DNA of 58,284 nucleotides, from the NCBI GenBank assembly GCA_045642205.1, contig JAZUIK010000004.1:1-58284 (forward strand), written 5' to 3'. The stretch's first letter is position 1; each line of letters begins with the position of its first letter. Below the pieces are notes generated by a model, which was not told the origin of the DNA, ran no database searches, and saw only the letters and a list, made by a program, of their open reading frames with translations. The DNA is from RUG760 sp045642205 (GTDB taxonomy: Bacteria; Bacillota; Clostridia; Lachnospirales; Bianqueaceae). Made by a program: the position numbers and the translations under genes. This document shows positions 39,755-47,682 of the stretch, one piece after another.

Positions 39755-40384
39755 ATGACCAAGCTCAAAACCTTCATGAAGATCTTTATCCCCGCCATCA
39801 TTGCCGGATTGTGTATCGGCATCGGGGGATGTGTGTTTCTTTCTCTCGACAATAAGATCGTGGGATCCGTTTGCTTTAGTGTAGGTCTGTATGCGATCTG
39901 TGTGCACGGCCTGAACCTGTTTACCGGAAAGATCGGTTATCTGGCAGAGAAGAAAGGAAAAGAGTTCCTTCCCTATCTGGGGACCGTCTGCATTATCTGG
40001 CTGGGAAATCTGGCGGGAACTGTTGCTTCCGGATTGATCTTTTCAGCTACCAGGATCCAGAAGATCGCGGAAACAGCCAACACTATCTGTCAGGTTAAAT
40101 TGAATGACAGTATGATCAGTCTGTTCCTTCTCGGTATCTTCTGCGGTATGCTCATGTACATTGCAGTAGAAGGATATAAGCGCTGCACGAATCCGTTGAT
40201 CCTGTTCTTCTGTGTCTGTGTCTTTATCCTCTGCGGATTTGAGCACTGCATCGCCGACATGTTCTACTTTGCCATGGCAGGGATCTTCACCGGAAAAGCA
40301 CTGCTGATTCTTCTGGTGATCACCGTAGGCAATTCCATCGGAGGAATGCTCCTTCCCTTCTGTGCCAGGGTTTTGAAAGATTAG
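39755..40384 (+). CDS. Formate/nitrite transporter (FNT) family channel
   Basis: A 209-residue integral membrane protein with six hydrophobic helices. GFEHCIADMFYFAMAG is the FNT signature with the pore histidine region, and TVGNSIGGMLLPF is the conserved end motif. FNT pentamers conduct formate, nitrite, hydrosulfide or similar small anions. It is short for the family (usually 250-285). It directly follows the HTH-desulfoferrodoxin regulator with AAGGAG before the ATG, so a redox-controlled anion export is plausible. Confidence 0.85.
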   Translation: MTKLKTFMKIFIPAIIAGLCIGIGGCVFLSLDNKIVGSVCFSVGLYAICVHGLNLFTGKIGYLAEKKGKEFLPYLGTVCIIWLGNLAGTVASGLIFSATRIQKIAETANTICQVKLNDSMISLFLLGIFCGMLMYIAVEGYKRCTNPLILFFCVCVFILCGFEHCIADMFYFAMAGIFTGKALLILLVITVGNSIGGMLLPFCARVLKD

Positions 40385-40388
40385 TACG

Positions 40389-40446
40389 CATTTAGTGTCA
40401 GAGCAGATCTGTTCCTTGGGGAACAGATCTGCTCTGACACTAAATG
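40389..40446. terminator. 27-base perfect inverted repeat
   Basis: Arms 40389-40415 and 40420-40446 pair over 27 bases without mismatch, loop TTGG. It lies five bases after the FNT stop. No T-run follows, so whether it terminates or protects the mRNA end is open. Confidence 0.8.
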
Positions 40447-40460
40447 TGCTATATATTCAG

Positions 40461-40532
40461 TACAAAAGCCCTGTCAGGTCATCCTGAGACAGCATGGTTC
40501 GCTGCCAAAGGATCCCTGACAGGGCTTTTGTA
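40461..40532. terminator. Bidirectional terminator between FNT and the DUF218 gene
   Basis: Perfect 18-base arms (40461-40478 and 40515-40532) ending in GGGCTTTTGTA on both strands, enclosing 36 bases. Second large hairpin in this convergent gap. Confidence 0.75.
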
Positions 40533-40558
40533 TTCATTTGATCAATCGATCAGTTCGA

Positions 40559-41167
40559 TCACAGTTCTACTTCCGCATCCTCCACGATACCGCGAACAGC
40601 ATGGCGGGAAAGGAAGAAGATCTCGCTCTTGACACGACGGATGCCTCTTTCAGAGTTCATCCAGTTATCAGGCTTTACTTCCGCTTCATAGATCGGATAG
40701 GGAACGATCTTCTTTTCAGGAAAAACATGCTGAGCCAGCATCATGCTGCGCTTCATATGATAGGCGGAGGTAATGACGATCACAGTGTCTCCTTCAAGCA
40801 TTTCAGGATGTGCCTGCATGATCTCCAGAGAATAGGTCATATTCTGGTAGGTATCCTGTGCCTGATTTTCGCAACATACACACTCAGCAGGGACACCCTC
40901 ACGGACAGCTACCAACTTCTGATATTCTGCTTCGGAAAGTTTTCCGTCGGGGAAATCCCACTCGGGACCACCCGTGGGGATCAGGAACTGAAATCCACCT
41001 TCTTTATAGAGGGCAGCGGCACCGATGGCTCTTCCCTCTGCATCCGCATTGGTGCCAAGGAGAAGTCCGGTAGATGCTTTTTCATCGGTATAGTCGATAT
41101 CGGTAAAGATCAGTTTCGTGCATTGCTCGTTGGTTAAAGTCTCTACATTGATCTCAGATAATCTCAT
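40559..41167 (-). CDS. DUF218/YdcF-like protein
   Basis: A 202-residue protein of the ElyC/SanA/YdcF (DUF218) type. TGLLLGTNADAEGRAIGAAALYKEGG, the ENQAQDTYQNMTYSLEIM segment and VIVITSAYHMKRSMMLAQHVFP are the family landmarks, with the typical N-T and S-x-YHM-R residues. Many members are membrane-linked and tied to envelope synthesis; this one has no signal or membrane segment and is probably cytoplasmic. AAGGAGGAAAG precedes the start. The M81 gene lies upstream on the same strand, 73 bases away. Confidence 0.78.
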   Translation of the reverse strand: MRLSEINVETLTNEQCTKLIFTDIDYTDEKASTGLLLGTNADAEGRAIGAAALYKEGGFQFLIPTGGPEWDFPDGKLSEAEYQKLVAVREGVPAECVCCENQAQDTYQNMTYSLEIMQAHPEMLEGDTVIVITSAYHMKRSMMLAQHVFPEKKIVPYPIYEAEVKPDNWMNSERGIRRVKSEIFFLSRHAVRGIVEDAEVEL

Positions 41168-41240
41168 GGTCTTTCCTCCTTAAATACTCGTGTGTTGTCT
41201 AATTAAGACAGCGTATATATCAGATCTTTGAGTTTTTTAC

Positions 41241-42728
41241 TTAGCGATCGATAAAGGTCAGTTCTTTGACATCATCCAGGGGCCAGATAGGACGATAGAT
41301 GCGCTTGAAGTCAAACTTCTGGGGCTCCTGCACCGTAGCACCATCGGTAACTGCCATATTGTGGTAAGCGGTCTCGGGGATCAGGAAGGTATCCAGATAA
41401 CCCATCTTGACCACAACGATATCGTAGTCGTGGAAGTTCAGACCGGCACGCTCAAATTCATACATATGACCGTACTGAACATTGACATCCAGGACCATGA
41501 CATCGATCAAAGTACCATCGATACGGACAGTATTGATCTCACCCACCTTGCGTCCCATAAAGAAGCTGTTGCCATAACCGTAGTACTCATCACCATGCTG
41601 GATAATGGTACCTTCGATATGGACAGGTGCGGAGAGTGCATCCTCATTAGCGCCCAGATCAAAGGAAACATGGTCTCCAACCTTACAGTCATTGATGGCA
41701 GCGTGAGCCTTGACATCGCGGATGCCGGCGAAGAGAACCTTTTTCGGTGTCTCGGTATCCTGATAGTGCTTGAGCATCAGCTGGAGGAGTCCGGTATTCT
41801 GCCCCATGGCACCGGCGCCGCAGTTGTCTCCGGAATCGGTGATGACGGAAGTCTTCTTTCCATCACGCAGGGTGTTGACGATGGCATCCTCCGGAGCATC
41901 AAAGATACCGCGGAAATGGAATTCATTACGATTGTCCCAGACATACTGTGCGATCTCCTTACCCTTAGCCAGGCAGTAATCATAGTCAGCGGGAGTATTG
42001 GGAACGATGGCAACGGCACTGCCAAGTTTATCATCGTCATGGCTGAGATAACCTACAAAGAAGCAGGAGGAGAAGACTCTGTGATCTTCCTCCGCCTTGT
42101 CCAACAGTGCATTGATGGACTTCATGGGTTCGTAAGCGGACATACTCTGCTCGCCGCCAACCAGCATGGGAAGCTTCAGGATGATGGGCTTCATGGGACG
42201 ACGATTCTTCAGAAGATCAACAAACTTTCTGGCAACGATCTTGCCGCACTCCACCAGATCGGAGTGGGGAGATTCTCTATAGCAGCGAACGATGTTGGTG
42301 GCTTCACCAAGTTCCTTTGTCATGTTGCCGTGGGGATCTTCCACCAGGGCGATGGGCATAAACTGACCGACCAGCGCACGAAGACGCTTCATCAGATAGT
42401 GCTCACCGGATACCTCGTCCAGATTGACGACACCGCTGGCACCGTGCAGCTGCAGATAGATACCATCGATCTCGGAGAGATGCTCTCTGGCCGTGTTGAT
42501 GATATAGTCAGCCATATACTCATAGGCATCCCGGTCGATCATACCGGTGGTGCCGACGGTGGCGGAGAGACCGGGAATGATCTCAATGCCTGCGGGCTCG
42601 AAGACATCACGGATGCTCATGGAATCGATACATTCCTCACCGTACATCAGATGGATATCTTCCAGCTTGGCAACTTTGGAAACGTGTTCATTGCATTCAG
42701 CGGAGATCGCTGCAACATATACTTTCAT
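41241..42728 (-). CDS. M81 family (MlrC-like) metallopeptidase
   Basis: A 495-residue protein of the MlrC/M81 family, named after microcystinase C. The two Pfam regions are seen in order: N-terminal (VAAISAECNEH, GIYLQLHGASGV with the metal-binding His, ALVEDPHGNMT with Asp and His) and C-terminal MlrC_C (SVITDSGDNCGAGAMGQNTGLLQ). These suggest a Zn-dependent amidohydrolase acting on small amides or peptides. The gene is flanked by unrelated functions and its natural substrate is unknown. Confidence 0.88.
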   Translation of the reverse strand: MKVYVAAISAECNEHVSKVAKLEDIHLMYGEECIDSMSIRDVFEPAGIEIIPGLSATVGTTGMIDRDAYEYMADYIINTAREHLSEIDGIYLQLHGASGVVNLDEVSGEHYLMKRLRALVGQFMPIALVEDPHGNMTKELGEATNIVRCYRESPHSDLVECGKIVARKFVDLLKNRRPMKPIILKLPMLVGGEQSMSAYEPMKSINALLDKAEEDHRVFSSCFFVGYLSHDDDKLGSAVAIVPNTPADYDYCLAKGKEIAQYVWDNRNEFHFRGIFDAPEDAIVNTLRDGKKTSVITDSGDNCGAGAMGQNTGLLQLMLKHYQDTETPKKVLFAGIRDVKAHAAINDCKVGDHVSFDLGANEDALSAPVHIEGTIIQHGDEYYGYGNSFFMGRKVGEINTVRIDGTLIDVMVLDVNVQYGHMYEFERAGLNFHDYDIVVVKMGYLDTFLIPETAYHNMAVTDGATVQEPQKFDFKRIYRPIWPLDDVKELTFIDR

Positions 42729-42858
42729 GGTGGTACCTCATAACGAACAGGCTTTGAGCCTGCAGATTAATTATATTGATTATAACACGAACGATGGCTC
42801 ATGGAAGCAAAAGCTTATATTCGTGAAAAGAGTTGCAGAAAAGTATACAGGAAATGGT

Positions 42859-42887
42859 TTGACGAAAGTAAAGGTGCGTGTTATGAT
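42859..42887 (+). promoter_or_regulatory. Promoter of the acetyltransferase gene
   Basis: TTGACG (42859-42864) and TATGAT (42882-42887), 17-base spacing, both five of six to consensus. Confidence 0.65.
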
Positions 42888-42931
42888 GTCAAAACTACTA
42901 CGATAGACAATATCAGAGAGGAGTACAGAAC

Positions 42932-43726
42932 ATGATCAGTCAGACATTTTCGGATAGTGATATCCAATTACTGGAACAGGATAAATATACTTTTGCGGTG
43001 CTGAAAAGGATCATGCCCTTTGACTGCCGGCTGAAACTGACCGACCACAGAAGGTTTATCCTGTGCTACTCTAAGGCTCCGTTCCCGGTATGGATCTGGA
43101 CCGCTGATGATTTTGATGAGAAGGAGAAAGAAGCACTGTGGGAGCTTTTGAAAGAGCAGCAGCTGTTAGGAAAAGGCATGTCCTTCAATGTAAAGTATTC
43201 TCTGGCAGAGTACTTGATGGAAAAAGCTAAAGAAGAGACAAAAGAGGCTGTGATCCGCACTAACATGCTGGCATATGACTGCCCTAAGCTACTGGAACCC
43301 CATGTCAGGAGTGAAGGATCTGTATATACCTGCAAGATGGAGGACCTGGAAGAGGTCACCATGCTCCGTAAAGCTTTCCATGATGAGTTGCAGATGGACC
43401 AGATGAGCGTAGAAGAATACAGAAAGCATTCTAAAGAAGAACTGTCCCATTCCATGATCTACTTCTGGAAGAATGAAAAGGGAGAGACCACTGCCTGCTG
43501 TAAGATCGCTATGGATGCTTCCATTGGTCTGGTCTACACCCTGCCGGAACATCGCAGAAAGCACTATGCAGAGAACCTGGTATATGCTGCTTCGAAGATG
43601 GTCCTGGAGGATGGAAAGATCCCCTCGCTGTATACAGATGCCGATTATGCAGCTTCCAATGCCTGCTACCAGAAGATCGGATATGTGTGCAGAGGAGAAC
43701 TCTGTACCGTTGAGATGACAAAGTAA
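42932..43726 (+). CDS. GNAT-family N-acetyltransferase
   Basis: A 264-residue protein with a poorly conserved N-terminal half (1-130) and a GNAT fold after about 135 (MEDLEEVTMLRKAFHDELQ). The acetyl-CoA loop is in VYTLPEHRRKHYAENLVYAA, and the C-terminal strand SNACYQKIGYVCRGELCTVEM is characteristic. This two-part plan matches GNAT proteins that modify small molecules or peptides. Own promoter and terminator, so monocistronic. Substrate unknown. Confidence 0.82.
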   Translation: MISQTFSDSDIQLLEQDKYTFAVLKRIMPFDCRLKLTDHRRFILCYSKAPFPVWIWTADDFDEKEKEALWELLKEQQLLGKGMSFNVKYSLAEYLMEKAKEETKEAVIRTNMLAYDCPKLLEPHVRSEGSVYTCKMEDLEEVTMLRKAFHDELQMDQMSVEEYRKHSKEELSHSMIYFWKNEKGETTACCKIAMDASIGLVYTLPEHRRKHYAENLVYAASKMVLEDGKIPSLYTDADYAASNACYQKIGYVCRGELCTVEMTK

Positions 43727-43731
43727 ATAAG

Positions 43732-43760
43732 AAATACCGCGGAGAATGACCGCGGTATTT
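43732..43760. terminator. Bidirectional terminator after the acetyltransferase
   Basis: AAATACCGCGG (43732-43742) and CCGCGGTATTT (43750-43760), 11-base perfect stem with T residues following, between convergent genes. Confidence 0.9.
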
Positions 43761-43777
43761 TTCATATATAAGTGTAT

Positions 43778-44590
43778 TCAGTTGGAAAGCAGATGATCCC
43801 TTAGCCAATGGGCAACCCCATCTTCGTTATTGGAAGGAATTACGGCGGTGGCGATCTGTTTCAAAGATTCGTGAGCGTTGGAAACGGCATAGCACTCATC
43901 AGCTAACTGGAACATTTCGATATCATTGATACCATCTCCAAAAGCAACGACTCTGTCGCAGCATAGTTTTTCTTTCAGCTGGATAATGGCATGAGCCTTG
44001 GTTGCCTTAGGAGGCATGATCTCCAGCCATTGGTTATCGGAGTAAGTGTCCTTAGCATAGACGCAATGGTAGATATCCTTATATTTCTGATAGAAGGGAT
44101 AGAGCTTTTCCGGTTCATCGATGGCAACCATATAGAAACTTTGGCCCTTCAGCAACTCCTCTTTGGTATGGACAGGGTTCTTTCGATGGTCGGAGCGGGT
44201 AGCCACAAAATCTCTGAGTCCCTGATGGGAAAGTTCTTCGATGTAGGAAAATTTCTCCTGCCCATCGATGAAGGAATAAACGATAGGATAGAGCCCGGCA
44301 TCGAGCATTTCCCTGATCATGTCAGGGGCCTGATTATCAAAGTAGTTAGCAAGGAGGATCTCTCCGGTCTGGTTATCGATAACGAAGCCTCCGTTGTACA
44401 CGATGATCGGGATCTTCGCATCCATTCCCTGAGTCACGATGGCAGAAGTAATGGCAGAGCGAGCTGTAGCATAGGAAAATAAGATCCCCTGCTGAGTTAA
44501 TAGGTTGATCGTTTCGTTGGTAAAATCGGAGGTTCGTTCGTTGCTGCGAAGCAATGTGCCATCCAGATCAGATACATACAGTGTTTTCAT
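43778..44590 (-). CDS. Cof-type HAD phosphatase
   Basis: A 270-residue cytoplasmic phosphatase of HAD subfamily IIB. Motif I is SDLDGTLLRSN (Asp8, Asp10) at the N-terminus. Motif III with its Lys is in PPKATKAHAIIQLKEKL, and motif IV is VAFGDGINDIEMF. A cap domain lies between about 85 and 190. Substrates for this group are usually sugar phosphates or FMN-like compounds. Confidence 0.92.
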   Translation of the reverse strand: MKTLYVSDLDGTLLRSNERTSDFTNETINLLTQQGILFSYATARSAITSAIVTQGMDAKIPIIVYNGGFVIDNQTGEILLANYFDNQAPDMIREMLDAGLYPIVYSFIDGQEKFSYIEELSHQGLRDFVATRSDHRKNPVHTKEELLKGQSFYMVAIDEPEKLYPFYQKYKDIYHCVYAKDTYSDNQWLEIMPPKATKAHAIIQLKEKLCCDRVVAFGDGINDIEMFQLADECYAVSNAHESLKQIATAVIPSNNEDGVAHWLRDHLLSN

Positions 44591-44773
44591 AGAACCCTCA
44601 TCGAAAAAGATATTCGGAAAATGTATCTCGAGACATTTTTTCGAGAAATGTTTTTTCCATTATAGCAAAGTGTCATCCTGAGGAAAAGAAAAACAACCGA
44701 TGTGACATACCCTGCGAGGCAGATTAGGAGTATAATGGGCATGATCGTATATCAGTAAAGGAAAGGTATATGT

Positions 44774-46405
44774 ATGAATATCCTTCTAATCAATGGAAGC
44801 CCCAAGGGAGAGAAGAGTAACACCTTAAAACTGAGCCGAGTCTTTCTGGAAGGACTTAGCGAACAGGGAGATGTCGAGATTCGTGAAAGACACCTGAATA
44901 AAATGAATATCCATGCTTGTCAGGGATGCTTTTTCTGCTGGAATAAGACTCCCGGACAATGCATCTTCAAGGATGATATGCCCGGTGTGCTGGAAGATAT
45001 GCTGTGGGCGGATGTCACTGTCTGGAGTTTTCCGTTATATTATTTCAGTGTGCCCGGACCATTAAAAACACTGATCGACAGACAGCTTCCCATGTCACTT
45101 CCCTTTATGGAGGAAAACACCCAGGGAGGCAGCGGATCCCACCCTTCCAGATATGATATGTCGGGTAAACGGCACATCCTGATTTCTACCTGTGGTTTTT
45201 ATTCTGCGGAGAACAACTATGATGGCGTAACAGCCATGTTTGATCATTTTCTCGGAAAAGGTGGATATGAGACGATCTTTTGCGGCCAGGGTGAACTGTT
45301 CAGAGTTCCGGAACTATCCGGAAGGACCAACCAATACCTTTCTCTGGTAAAGAAAGCAGGTCAGGAATTTGCAGGCGGTTCCATTCAGATGGAAACAAAG
45401 GAGAAACTGAAAGAATTATTGTTCCCGAAAGAAACCTTTGAAGCCATGGCCGATGCTTCCTGGGGTGTCAGCAAGGAGACAGGAGAAAAGGAAGAAGACT
45501 CCCTGATCTTTACAAGACAGATGGCAGCGTTGTACAACCCCGCCTCTTTCGATGGAAAGGTAAGAGTATTGGAGATCTGCTATACGGATCTTCAAAGAAC
45601 CTATCAGATCGAACTGACCAAAGAGGGAAGCCGTGTGGTCACAGATGGATCCTTAACAGCTACCACCAGGATCGATACACCCTGGGATGTGTGGGGGAAG
45701 ATCTCCCGAGGAGAGATCTCCGGCAGTGGTGCCCTGGCAAAGGGAATGTACTCCGTCAGCGGCGACTTTTCCTTGATGATCCACTGGGATGATTTCTTTG
45801 GATCTTCAGAAGAAGGGCAGAAGAGCGAAAAGTCGACCTTATCAGATGCCAGGAAAACAAAGGCACCAACCCTTACCTTAATGCTGGCGCCCTGGATCAC
45901 CTTCTGGGTGGCGGTATCCATTAGTCCTTTAGTCGGTTCCTATATCGTCATTGCCGTGTGCGCATTGATCCCTCTGGTATTTGCCGGAAGGGAAAGGACG
46001 ATCTATGACAAGATCACCCTATGTGTCATACCGCTTCTTTCCCTGGCAGCCATGCAAAGCGGCTGGCATATCTATGCACTGGTAGCGGGATATCTGGGAT
46101 TTGGTCTTCTGTGGCTGATATCCTGTTTTACAAAGGAACCCTTATGTGCAGCCTATGTGAAATACAGTTACGGCGGGGACAAGGCACTGGATAATCCCAT
46201 CTTTGTAGATACGAACCGGATCCTGGCAGCAGGATGGGGAGTCCTGTATATCCTGATCGCAGTGGAATCATACTTCATGCTGAGCCTTCATATGGAAGGA
46301 CTTATGCAGGGGATTAACAATGCAGCAACCATCCTGATGGGTATCTTCACCGGCTGGTTTCAGAACTGGTATCCGGCCTATGTGGCATCAGGTAAAAAAA
46401 GATAA
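44774..46405 (+). CDS. Three-part fusion: FMN reductase-like flavoprotein, SCP2 domain, membrane domain
   Basis: A 543-residue fusion. Residues 1-200 are an NADPH:FMN-reductase/iron-sulfur-flavoprotein domain (MNILLINGSPKGEKSNTLKL, CQGCFFCWNKTPGQCIFKDDM, WSFPLYYFSVPGPLKTLID). Residues 250-350 resemble an SCP2 sterol-carrier domain (YQIELTKEGSRVVTDGSLTA, KISRGEISGSGALAKGMYSVSGDFSLM). Residues 365-540 form about six transmembrane helices in three pairs. GGAAAGG is before the ATG; TATAAT at 44731-44736 may be its -10. The layout suggests a membrane-bound flavin enzyme handling a lipid or quinone-like molecule; that is inference. Confidence 0.8.
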   Translation: MNILLINGSPKGEKSNTLKLSRVFLEGLSEQGDVEIRERHLNKMNIHACQGCFFCWNKTPGQCIFKDDMPGVLEDMLWADVTVWSFPLYYFSVPGPLKTLIDRQLPMSLPFMEENTQGGSGSHPSRYDMSGKRHILISTCGFYSAENNYDGVTAMFDHFLGKGGYETIFCGQGELFRVPELSGRTNQYLSLVKKAGQEFAGGSIQMETKEKLKELLFPKETFEAMADASWGVSKETGEKEEDSLIFTRQMAALYNPASFDGKVRVLEICYTDLQRTYQIELTKEGSRVVTDGSLTATTRIDTPWDVWGKISRGEISGSGALAKGMYSVSGDFSLMIHWDDFFGSSEEGQKSEKSTLSDARKTKAPTLTLMLAPWITFWVAVSISPLVGSYIVIAVCALIPLVFAGRERTIYDKITLCVIPLLSLAAMQSGWHIYALVAGYLGFGLLWLISCFTKEPLCAAYVKYSYGGDKALDNPIFVDTNRILAAGWGVLYILIAVESYFMLSLHMEGLMQGINNAATILMGIFTGWFQNWYPAYVASGKKR

Positions 46406-46409
46406 ATGA

Positions 46410-46439
46410 AAAAGGCGAGCCCGCGAAGGCTCGCCTTTT
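46410..46439. terminator. Bidirectional terminator after the flavoprotein fusion
   Basis: AAAAGGCGAGCC (46410-46421) and GGCTCGCCTTTT (46428-46439), loop CGCGAA, between convergent genes. Confidence 0.92.
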
Positions 46440-46472
46440 CACTACCACTTGTCTCTGACCCAAGTGGCACAA

Positions 46473-47432
46473 TTAACCCATTAACTCTGTATATACAGCA
46501 TTTCGAAGGATACCGTACTGGGCATCCTGATTGTAGGTCCAGTACATCATTCCGCCCATACCCATCGACTTGACGTAAGCGGCTTTAGCGGCAATGGTCC
46601 TGGGGGAATCACAGCAGCAATAGAAGGCTCCATCCTTGATCAGATAGGACTGGGAGGCGGATTCATCGAAAGCTTCTATAACTTCACCGTTTTCGATCAG
46701 CTCGTGGATCTTATCGTAGGTCAGAAATCCGCTGGGACCCTTTCCGGCTGCATAGCCATAGAAAGGAACACCAAGGTTCAGTTTAGCGGCAGGGATACCC
46801 ATATCCAGCATCATCTTAACAGCGGTATCGGTACACTGTGCATGATTGCCTGCGCCGACGGAAGCAGGATACAGATTGGACTGATGGGCAGCTCCCAGGT
46901 CAGACCAATTATAGTCATAGCCCATGAGATTGATATAATCCAGATAGGGATCGACCGCAGGAAAATCGATGTGAGCCCACAGATCCGACATAGCAGGCGT
47001 TGCATAGGTCAGAAGATGATCACCCAGTTCGCTTCGCATATCGCGGATCAGTTCAACGAAATCGGTAATACAGGTCTCGCAATTATGCTGACCCTGGTAG
47101 ATGCCGGGATATTCCCAGTCTACATCGATACCGTCCAGATCATAGGTCTCCATGAGTTCTCTGGATTGACGGGCTAAAAGCTTTCTGCCTTCATCGGTCT
47201 TAGAGCGCTGGCAGAACCAGGGACCACCCTGTGCCTGCATTAAGGAAACCAGCAATTTAACATTGGCCTTTCGGGTAACCTCACGAAGCTTTTTCAGTTC
47301 CGCGACGTTGCGTATGATAATACTGTTTTCATCCACGTAGCCGAAAGCATAGTTGATATGGGTGACCTGACGAAGGTCCAGGGGATCCGGAATATTTCCG
47401 CCCCAGAGATAAGCAATGATCTTATGATCCAT
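46473..47432 (-). CDS. GH18 chitinase-like protein, cytoplasmic (second copy)
   Basis: A 319-residue GH18 protein, related to the one at 37881. DLDGIDVDWEYPG holds the catalytic Glu, YINLMGYDYNWSD is the conserved Y-D strand, and MGGMMYWTYNQD ends the barrel. The usual SxGG motif is replaced by LLVSLMQAQGG. I chose the ATG at 47432 (MDHKIIAYLWGG) with AGGAGC eight bases upstream. No signal peptide. It may act on imported oligosaccharides; the GH36-like gene is divergent from it. Confidence 0.9.
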   Translation of the reverse strand: MDHKIIAYLWGGNIPDPLDLRQVTHINYAFGYVDENSIIIRNVAELKKLREVTRKANVKLLVSLMQAQGGPWFCQRSKTDEGRKLLARQSRELMETYDLDGIDVDWEYPGIYQGQHNCETCITDFVELIRDMRSELGDHLLTYATPAMSDLWAHIDFPAVDPYLDYINLMGYDYNWSDLGAAHQSNLYPASVGAGNHAQCTDTAVKMMLDMGIPAAKLNLGVPFYGYAAGKGPSGFLTYDKIHELIENGEVIEAFDESASQSYLIKDGAFYCCCDSPRTIAAKAAYVKSMGMGGMMYWTYNQDAQYGILRNAVYTELMG

Positions 47433-47682
47433 GTGATAAAAGCTCCTGACATACAAAAAGTTAATGAAAGTATAGCATACTCATTAAAAGAAACAATGGA
47501 ATATCATTGCTGATCATATCTGTAAGAACATGGGTCACAGAATGGATCACGGTGGGAGAACTTTCCCTGAAAAAGATCATAGGCAGGGGAGAGAAATCGT
47601 ATATAATAGAGACAATATATTACAAAAATTCAAGGTGAAGAGATACTCTCTTTACTATGCAGGAATACGAGGTGGAACTGCC

